Positions 58,486 to 64,000 of a DNA stretch of 64,000 nt are shown here, one piece after another (the first letter of the stretch is position 1; each line of letters begins with the position of its first letter). The position numbers and the translations under genes were made by a program. Source of the DNA: Geomonas silvestris (GTDB lineage Bacteria > Desulfobacterota > Desulfuromonadia > Geobacterales > Geobacteraceae); NCBI RefSeq assembly GCF_014193515.1, contig NZ_BLXX01000004.1:248001-312000 (forward strand). Direction: 5' to 3'. The notes under the pieces were generated by a model. The model was not told the DNA's origin and did no database searches. It saw nothing but the letters and a program-made list of their open reading frames with translations.

Positions 58486-60828
58486 TCAGCCGTGCAGCAG
58501 GCGCAGCTCGTAGCTGAGCTCCTCGGCCTTGTACGGTTTGGCGACGGCGGCACAGAAGCCGTACTCCTTGTGCCGCGCCATCACCGGATCGTAGGAGTAG
58601 CCGCTCGAGACGATGAGTTTCGCCGCGGGGTCGATGGCGAGGATCTGCTGGGCGACCTCCACCCCTCCCATCCCGCCGGGGATGGTGAGATCGAGGATCC
58701 CGGCCAGGAACGGCTCCCCCGCCTGGAAGCGCTCGCGGTACAGCTCGACCGCCTCGGCCCCCTCCGCGCAGACCACCGTCTGGTACCCCAGGAAAGCCAG
58801 GGTCTTTCTGGAGAACTCGCGGATCATCTCCTCGTCGTCCAGGATCAGCACGGTCCCGCCCGGTCCGGCGGCAAGCGGCCGCACGGGGAGCGCCTCCTCC
58901 GCCGGCTCGCCCGCACCCGCGGTCACCGGGAGGCAGATGGTGAAGGTGCTGCCCAAGCCCGGGGTCGACTCGACGGTCACGTGCCCGCCGTGCTTGTAGA
59001 TGATCGAGTGCACCGAGGCGAGCCCCAGCCCCGTGTTGGTCTGCTTGGTGCTGAAGTACGGGTCGAAGATCCGGGCGAGGTCGGCCTCGGCGATGCCGTG
59101 CCCCTGGTCGGCAAAGGAGATGCTCAGGTAGGTTGCCAGCTTGCCGTGGTTGGCATCCTGGCAGCAGCGCGACCCGGCCTCCGCGCTGACGGCGATGGTC
59201 CCCCCCTCGGGCATCGCCTGCATGGCGTTCAGGACGATGTTGCTGAAGGCCTGGATCAGCTGCCCCTCGTCGCCCCGGATCTGGGGGAGCCCAGTGGGGA
59301 GCTTCAGCTCGCAGCGCACGTTGGAACCGTTCAGGGTGAGCGAGACCGCCTCCTCGATCAGCCTGCCGAGCGCCACCGGCTTTTTCACCGGGGCTCCGCC
59401 GGTGGCGAAGGTGAGCAGCTGCTTGGCCATCCCGGCGGCGCGCTGCGACGCCTTGGTGGCGAACTGCAGGTACTCCTGGGCGCGGTGCCCGGAGTCCACC
59501 AGGTTGGCGGCCAGCGAGATGAAGCCGAGCACCCCGGTGAGCGCGTTGTTGAAGTTGTGCGCGATCCCCCCCGCCAAGACCCCCAGCGACTCGAGCTTCT
59601 GTACCTTGATCGACTGCTCCTTGATCAGTTCGCGGTCGGTGAGGTCGATGACGATGAAGATGGTCTCTTCGCCGTGGCGCTGGTTGGACAGGATGACCCG
59701 GCGCACCCGGCCGTTCCTGCAGGTGACCCGCGCCTCGAGCGGCTCGCTCTGCTCTCGCGCGAGCGCCTCGGCCTGGGCGCGCGACATGGCGAGGTGGTAC
59801 TCGGGATCCGGGAAGACCCGGGCGAACCAGTCGTCGATGCTCCCGATCTCGTCGATCCCGTACCCGAAGCATTCGGCGAAGAAGCCGTTTAAGTACTGCA
59901 CCCGCCCGTGAAGGTCGGCGGTCAGCACCCCCACCGGCATGACGTCCATGAGCGCCTTCAGGGTCTGTTCGGAATTGCGGGCGGTCTGCTCGGCGTGGAT
60001 GCGCTCGGTGATCTCCTGTTCCAAAAGCGCGTTGGTCTGGGAGAGTTCCTCCTTGGCCTGCACCTCCATCTCGATGGAGGCGACCAGCTGCCGGTGCAGG
60101 CGCTGGTTCTCGGCCTGGCGCTGCTCGAGGGTCTGGGCGAGCCCGTTGAAGGCCTGCGCCACCCGCCCCGACTCGTCGCTGGAGACCACCTCGATGCGCG
60201 AGGAGTAGTCACCTTCCTTGATGGACTGGACACCCTTGACGAGGGCGTTATAGGAGCGCGTCACCCGCCGCAGGACCGGCAGGCTCAACCCGGAAACCGC
60301 CAGCCAGAAGCAGAGGGTAAGCAGGCCGGAGAGCACCACGTCGTGGTAGAGGGCGAGCTTCAGATCGTCGGTCTGCCGCACGACCTGCACCGTACCGATG
60401 AGCGCACCGCTCCCCGGGACCGGGAGCCCGTTCTCCAGGGAGGGCTCGGAGGCGAGGCTCAAGACGTCCTGGGTCTCGGAGATCACCCTGCCGGCAAGGG
60501 GGACATCGACGGCGGGAAAGCGGGCCAGCACCCGGCCGTCCACGGTGCGGATCACCACCTTGGCGATGCCGGGGACCTGCCCCGCCTTTTCGGCAACCGA
60601 GAGGAGCGCGTCCACGTTTTCGGCGAAAAGCGGCAGGCGCACCGCGTCGGCCAACTGCCGGGCCAGGAGGTGCACCTCTTTTTTGGCGTGTCGGCGCAGG
60701 GTACTCGCCTTGTCGAAGCTGTGCAGGGTGATGAAGAGGCAGGAGATCAGGAAGGTCACCACCGTAAAGATGGTAAAGAGCGTGGTCTGCAAACTTCCGG
60801 TGCGGTTCGAACCTGGTTGAGTTTGCAC
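58486..60828 (-). CDS. Hybrid histidine kinase with periplasmic sensor, HAMP, PAS and REC
   Basis: 780 residues. TM1 (about 15-38), periplasmic domain (about 40-165), TM2 (about 165-188), HAMP (about 190-245, TRSYNALVKGVQSIKEGDYSS), coiled coil, PAS (about 295-395: MPVGVLTADLHGRVQYLNGFFAECFG). HisKA LGVLAGGIAHNFNNALTGVLG, N-box AFSNIVLNAMQAMPEG, DQGHGIAEAD, GLGLASVHSI. The receiver is VLILDDEEMIREFS and GILDLTIPGGMGG. It probably reads the state of the preceding binding protein. Last gene in the operon with the receptor and binding protein. Confidence 0.92.
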   Translation of the reverse strand: MQTQPGSNRTGSLQTTLFTIFTVVTFLISCLFITLHSFDKASTLRRHAKKEVHLLARQLADAVRLPLFAENVDALLSVAEKAGQVPGIAKVVIRTVDGRVLARFPAVDVPLAGRVISETQDVLSLASEPSLENGLPVPGSGALIGTVQVVRQTDDLKLALYHDVVLSGLLTLCFWLAVSGLSLPVLRRVTRSYNALVKGVQSIKEGDYSSRIEVVSSDESGRVAQAFNGLAQTLEQRQAENQRLHRQLVASIEMEVQAKEELSQTNALLEQEITERIHAEQTARNSEQTLKALMDVMPVGVLTADLHGRVQYLNGFFAECFGYGIDEIGSIDDWFARVFPDPEYHLAMSRAQAEALAREQSEPLEARVTCRNGRVRRVILSNQRHGEETIFIVIDLTDRELIKEQSIKVQKLESLGVLAGGIAHNFNNALTGVLGFISLAANLVDSGHRAQEYLQFATKASQRAAGMAKQLLTFATGGAPVKKPVALGRLIEEAVSLTLNGSNVRCELKLPTGLPQIRGDEGQLIQAFSNIVLNAMQAMPEGGTIAVSAEAGSRCCQDANHGKLATYLSISFADQGHGIAEADLARIFDPYFSTKQTNTGLGLASVHSIIYKHGGHVTVESTPGLGSTFTICLPVTAGAGEPAEEALPVRPLAAGPGGTVLILDDEEMIREFSRKTLAFLGYQTVVCAEGAEAVELYRERFQAGEPFLAGILDLTIPGGMGGVEVAQQILAIDPAAKLIVSSGYSYDPVMARHKEYGFCAAVAKPYKAEELSYELRLLHG

Positions 60829-60846
60829 AGCTATCCTCCGGCGGCG

Positions 60847-61710
60847 CTACTTCCTGATGAGAGATTGGATCAGTTCTAGCGGGTAGTTGAGGCGTTTGGC
60901 GACCGCCTCGTTGGCCTTGAGCGTCACCCGGCGCGGCGCGGCGAAGGCGGGATCGGGCACCTCGCCCTGGACCAGCTGTTGCGCCATCTCGCCGGTCTGG
61001 CGGCCCAGGTCGAAGCGGTCCACCTCGAGAGCCACCAGGGCCCCCAGTTTCAGGTGCGCCGCGGAGAAGGAGAGCACCGGCACCGCCTGGGACTGCGAGA
61101 ACAGGAAGTAGGCCTCCAGCGTCTCGCTGGTCACCGCGGTCGGATCGGGCAGGAGCCAGAGCGCATCCACCTTCCCTTTCAGGCTCTCCAGCTGGGCGAT
61201 GGTCTGGCGTGGGTCGTGGACCTCGCGGGTCACCAGTTCCATCCCGTGCTGGCGTGCCGCCTGGCGGGCGAGTTTCAGGTACCACTCGCTGCGCGCCGGA
61301 TTGTAGACGATGCCGATCCGGTGCGCCCGGAGCCTCTTGGCTACCAGGAGGTACTGCTCGGGCTTCACGGCGAGCCCGACGCCGGCCACCGGTCCGTTGT
61401 GGTTCCCAAGCCCCAGCGCCATGAGCGAGATGACCGGGGTGCCGCGCACCTTGCGCAGGGCGGAGAGTGCCGTGTCGCCGACGGCGACGATGAGGCGCGG
61501 GCGTTCCTCGCGGACCACACGCGGCAGGTCCGGGTCGGCGTAGTCGGAGAGCACCAGGGTGCGCGAGCGGGCGGGGAAGCTCTCCCTAAGACCGCGCAGC
61601 GCCTCGTCGTAGAGCGGCGAGCGCAGGCTCTGCACCACGAGGATGTCGCTGGCGAAGGCGCCTGACGCGGTGACCAGGAGGGTCAGTATGAGAAGGAGGA
61701 GCGCTCTCAA
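60847..61710 (-). CDS. Periplasmic ABC-type substrate-binding protein (PF04392-like)
   Basis: 287 residues. Signal peptide (MRALLLLILTLLVTASGAFA). Two Rossmann-like lobes: ILVVQSLRSPLYDEALRGL and LIVAVGDTALSALRKV, then RIGIVYNPARSEWYLKLARQAA and DALWLLPDPTAVTSET (last segments typical of the ABC_sub_bind family). No permease or ATPase gene adjoins, so it likely acts as a sensor subunit for the following kinase, as in other binding-protein/kinase pairs. Starts at TTG 61710, overlapping the receptor stop by four bases (TTGA), with a GCGAGG RBS. Confidence 0.88.
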   Translation of the reverse strand: MRALLLLILTLLVTASGAFASDILVVQSLRSPLYDEALRGLRESFPARSRTLVLSDYADPDLPRVVREERPRLIVAVGDTALSALRKVRGTPVISLMALGLGNHNGPVAGVGLAVKPEQYLLVAKRLRAHRIGIVYNPARSEWYLKLARQAARQHGMELVTREVHDPRQTIAQLESLKGKVDALWLLPDPTAVTSETLEAYFLFSQSQAVPVLSFSAAHLKLGALVALEVDRFDLGRQTGEMAQQLVQGEVPDPAFAAPRRVTLKANEAVAKRLNYPLELIQSLIRK

Positions 61711-63596
61711 AACTTGAACCTCGCTCCGCCTTCCAGCCAGCGTCCGGCATTGGTGTACAGGGTGGTGTTGGTGGTCTGCACACCGCCAAAAAGGTTGTGC
61801 CCAGAAAAGAACAGTTCCGGCGAAACGGGGTTGTTCGGGAAAAGCGTCCAGGTCAGGTGGAGGTCCCAGATCATGCCGGCAGATTTCGCCGCATACCCCG
61901 GGGCCTCGTTCCAGATGACGTAGTTGGAGGTCAGAGCTCCCCTAAGCCCCAACCGGTTCTCGTCATAGTTCAGCCCGAGCTTGATTATGTGGGGAGGAAC
62001 GGTCTGCTGGCTGTCCGTTTCCAGCCGTTTGCCGGTGCTGACGTCCTTGGCAAAAAGGTAGGTATAGCCGCTGGACAGGGAGAGTCCGTAGACCGGGACC
62101 GTTTTCGCTTCCAGCTCAAACCCCTGGCGGTTCTGGTCCGATACCGTGGCGCTACCCAACGACTCGTTATTCCTCAGGGCGTTGAAGAAGTAGGTCCCCT
62201 TAAGCCAGAGGTAGGGGACGAGACCGGTCTCGATGCCACCCTGAACGGTCTTCACCTTTTGGACCCCGGTGTCCGCAGCCAGCATGGGGAGCGAGAAGCC
62301 GCGTGCGCCGTAGGCGCGCACGGTTGTCTTTTCACCCAACTGATAGGTAAGCCCAAGGCTGTAGCTCAGGTGTTCCCCGGAGATCCCGGTGATGTCGTAG
62401 CGCACACCGGGCAGCACAGAGAAATCGCCAAAGGTGAAGGAAGCGTTCCCGTACCAGGCGTACTGGTCCCAGGTGCGCACGTAGTAGGGGGGATCGGAGC
62501 TCAGTTCGTCCCGGGAACTCGCATGCACGTGGGCGTATTCGAACCCCGAAACGAGGTTGGTTTCCCGGTCGCCCAAGGTGACATTAGCATTGAGGCCGCG
62601 ACTGTTTTCCCGCACCGCGACATCGTTGCTGAAGGAAAGGACGCCGTTTCCGTCGAAGCCGCCGTATTTGGTGTGATCGGCACGCCCGGTCAGGTACCCC
62701 AAAACCTCGAGATTGACCCGGTTTGCCACGGGCTGTTGAAGTTTAAGGAAACCGTAGGTGCGACGGTTAAAGTTGTCGTCATGCACAACGCCCCAGGGCG
62801 GCAGGTCGCCTTCATCGAGCCCGGGAGCGGCGGTGAGGTGCGAAACGCCGGCGGTGAGCAGCCCGTTACCGGGAAGATTCAAGGAGAACTTGCCGTAGAG
62901 GTTGTCCACCCGGGTCCCGGTATTGGGGGTAAGACCGTCGGAGCGCAGGTGCCCGGCATTGAGATAGTAGCCGAAACGCTCCTTGGTACCGCTTACTTCC
63001 CCTGTGGTATCTGCCGTGAATCGGGAACCGATCGAGGCGGAAACTTGACCGGAAACCTCACGCTCCGGATTGGGGCTCTTGGTCACGATGTTGATGACCC
63101 CGCCAAGCGCCGAGCCCCAGGAACCCGAGGCGGCACCTTTCACGATCTCGATCCGCTCGATCTGCTGCACCGGGATAAGTCCGGGAGAAACGAAGTTCTG
63201 GTTGAAGTCGTTTTGGCGGATCCCGTCGATCAGCACCAAAACCGTGGAGTTCAACGCTCCTTGAATGCTGAAGAAGCTGAAGCTGCTGGGGGTGCGCAGG
63301 TTGAAGTCAAGCTGGATACCGGGGACCGTCTGCAGAACCTCGGCGAGTGTGTGTGCGTTGAGCCGGGCGATATCCTCAGCCGTGATGACTGTGACATTTT
63401 CGGCGATTTTGGAAATGGGACGGGGGATGGGTGAGGTAGTGACAACATTCTCTTCGTCGTCAAACAGTTGAAGTATCCTGCCATCATCTGTCTCCTGGCC
63501 GTAAACGGCCCTCACAGTCGTAGTCGATACGACAATGAGTAAGAAACAAATCTGAAGGAATCGGCAGTACCTCAAAAAGGACCTCAAGAAAAACAA
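61707..63596 (-). CDS. TonB-dependent outer membrane receptor
   Basis: About 622-629 residues. N-terminal signal (RFLQICFLLIVVSTTTVRA, cleavage near YGQ). The plug domain (about 50-165) has PISKIAENVTVITAEDIARL, VLQTVPGIQLDF, FFSIQGALNSTVLVLIDGIRQND, IERIEIVKGAASGSWGSALGGVINIVTK. A 22-strand barrel follows, ending GARFKF with the terminal Phe. It takes up a siderophore, cobalamin or other chelate; a TonB box is not evident. Start uncertain: TTG 63596, or TTG 63575 with GAGG seven bases upstream. First gene of the operon, divergent from the 32-residue peptide gene. Confidence 0.9.
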   Translation of the reverse strand: MFFLRSFLRYCRFLQICFLLIVVSTTTVRAVYGQETDDGRILQLFDDEENVVTTSPIPRPISKIAENVTVITAEDIARLNAHTLAEVLQTVPGIQLDFNLRTPSSFSFFSIQGALNSTVLVLIDGIRQNDFNQNFVSPGLIPVQQIERIEIVKGAASGSWGSALGGVINIVTKSPNPEREVSGQVSASIGSRFTADTTGEVSGTKERFGYYLNAGHLRSDGLTPNTGTRVDNLYGKFSLNLPGNGLLTAGVSHLTAAPGLDEGDLPPWGVVHDDNFNRRTYGFLKLQQPVANRVNLEVLGYLTGRADHTKYGGFDGNGVLSFSNDVAVRENSRGLNANVTLGDRETNLVSGFEYAHVHASSRDELSSDPPYYVRTWDQYAWYGNASFTFGDFSVLPGVRYDITGISGEHLSYSLGLTYQLGEKTTVRAYGARGFSLPMLAADTGVQKVKTVQGGIETGLVPYLWLKGTYFFNALRNNESLGSATVSDQNRQGFELEAKTVPVYGLSLSSGYTYLFAKDVSTGKRLETDSQQTVPPHIIKLGLNYDENRLGLRGALTSNYVIWNEAPGYAAKSAGMIWDLHLTWTLFPNNPVSPELFFSGHNLFGGVQTTNTTLYTNAGRWLEGGARFKF

Positions 63597-63643
63597 GAAA
63601 GTGACGATAGCAGCAAACTACTTACTGATTGTTAGTATTTCAA

Positions 63644-63657
63644 CATCCTTCGGGATG
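63644..63657 (+). promoter_or_regulatory. UUCG-tetraloop hairpin in the leader of the peptide gene
   Basis: CATCC-TTCG-GGATG, a very stable small hairpin 12 bases before the AAAGGAG ribosome binding site of the peptide gene. Confidence 0.5.
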
Positions 63658-63682
63658 ACCAATAAAACAAAGGAGAAACTAA

Positions 63683-63781
63683 ATGGAAAACAACGACCAA
63701 GAATTCGTAATCATCGAAGAAGGCAGTGAGCACTCCGAAGATCTCTTCGCGTGCTGCACTTCCGGTAGCGCACGGCTGTAA
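63683..63781 (+). CDS. 32-residue acidic peptide with Cys-Cys tail (candidate RiPP precursor)
   Basis: ATG 63683 follows AAAGGAG (63669-63675) with ideal spacing; stop TAA at 63779-63781. The first 20 residues are very acidic and leader-like (MENNDQEFVIIEEG, then SEHSED), with hydrophobic VII as in leader recognition motifs. The last 12 are LFACCTSGSARL, with adjacent Cys and Ser/Thr suitable for modification. A hairpin follows and a UUCG hairpin precedes. It is too short for length-based ORF callers. It lies divergent from a TonB receptor/binding protein/kinase operon 86 bases away. No maturase is visible within the remaining 200 bases. Function is inferred only. Confidence 0.65.
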   Translation: MENNDQEFVIIEEGSEHSEDLFACCTSGSARL

Positions 63782-63794
63782 GCATTCAGGTAGT

Positions 63795-63817
63795 GGAAGG
63801 GAGGCTATCTCCCTTCC
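63795..63817 (+). terminator. Perfect hairpin after the peptide gene
   Basis: GGAAGGGAG (63795-63803) pairs with CTCCCTTCC (63809-63817) over nine bases with a five-base loop, 14 bases past the stop. The tail is pyrimidine-rich but not a pure U tract, so termination may be partial. Confidence 0.6.
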
Positions 63818-64000
63818 CTTCCCCTCAACCGACGCGCCCATGGCTTCCGTCACTCCCTCATTGAAAGGGTCCTAACAGCGGAAGCACGATCATAAAATTA
63901 AAATCTTGAGAGGGGCATGGCGACGACACCCGTTTGAGCGTCGCGGATGGCTCGCTAATGAAGGCAGAACCTACCACACCGGCCAGCCCCATGTAAACAC
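63818..64000. other. Right-edge spacer, no gene assigned
   Basis: Only short frames occur, including minus-strand MGLAGVVGSAFIS of 44 codons without an RBS. A maturase or further peptide gene could begin just beyond the window. Confidence 0.3.

Noticed and set aside
61707-61710. TTGA junction of receptor and binding protein as a possible frameshift
   Set aside because: The frames fit normal overlapping stop and TTG start, and the binding protein has its own signal peptide.
1-64000. Search for tRNA, rRNA, CRISPR arrays, IS elements or prophage
   Set aside because: Nothing with a supportable match was found by reading; small RNA genes cannot be excluded without a covariance search.

Overview
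The window is a 64-kb piece of a GC-rich (clearly above 60% by eye) bacterial chromosome, most likely from a Geobacter/Geomonas-type organism (Desulfuromonadia). This is an inference from gene content: a class I hybrid cluster protein, an OmpB-like multicopper oxidase lipoprotein, a PilY1-like pilus-tip protein, a bacteriohemerythrin, a GSU3473-type small protein, several large hybrid histidine kinases, and a selenocysteine-type DsbA/FrnE protein at the left edge. I saw no rRNA, tRNA, CRISPR array, intact IS or prophage.

Layout. 1-182: 5' part of a DsbA/FrnE-family gene whose first catalytic Cys codon is an in-frame TGA followed by a hairpin of bacterial SECIS type. 183-868: spacer ending in a promoter for a six-TM/Cache/PAS hybrid kinase (869-4480), then a family 2 glycosyltransferase, an outer-membrane barrel and a small Cys-rich exported protein. 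6754-8535: pirin and an alpha/beta hydrolase (minus). 8850-9749: an unassigned protein. 9790-19706 is one long minus-strand block carrying the pentose phosphate pathway (tkt, rpiB, tal, gnd, zwf, pgl). An aldo/keto reductase and a small membrane protein lie upstream, and a J-domain protein, a small hypothetical protein and a proline-dehydrogenase-like protein lie downstream. Many junctions overlap.

20015-22687: an OmpA-type porin with two tandem OmpA domains, a rhodanese-like protein without the catalytic Cys, and an orphan FlgM. 22815-32804: two giant exported proteins, a delta-60/MBG/dockerin protein and a PilY1-like adhesin. 32952-36178: cell-wall enzymes (an L,D-transpeptidase/M15 peptidase fusion lipoprotein and a second L,D-transpeptidase) around a HIT protein. 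36205-43694: a CHASE3 hybrid kinase, small proteins, an AhpD-like protein, bacteriohemerythrin, a DUF2141 protein, a class A PBP and an AT-rich orphan gene. 43862-46734: a copper-resistance operon (csoR, copA, metal-binding membrane protein) with two CsoR-type palindromes at its promoter. It is followed by an MFS exporter and the multicopper oxidase.

50623-57000: an SRPBCC protein, a 36-residue rubredoxin-domain protein, a diguanylate cyclase, a DUF3108 protein, a GSU3473-like protein and hcp. 57241-63596: an HD-GYP response regulator, then a three-gene minus-strand operon (TonB-dependent receptor, periplasmic substrate-binding protein, hybrid kinase). Divergent from the receptor, at 63683-63781, is a 32-residue peptide gene with an acidic leader-like part and a Cys-Cys tail, which looks like a RiPP precursor or peptide signal.

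The observations I would check first are the selenocysteine DsbA-type gene with its hairpin, the small Cys-Cys peptide facing the receptor/binding protein/kinase operon, the AT-rich Cys-rich orphan at 43203, and the proline-dehydrogenase-like protein that has lost part of the substrate-binding arginine pair and sits at the end of the pentose phosphate operon.
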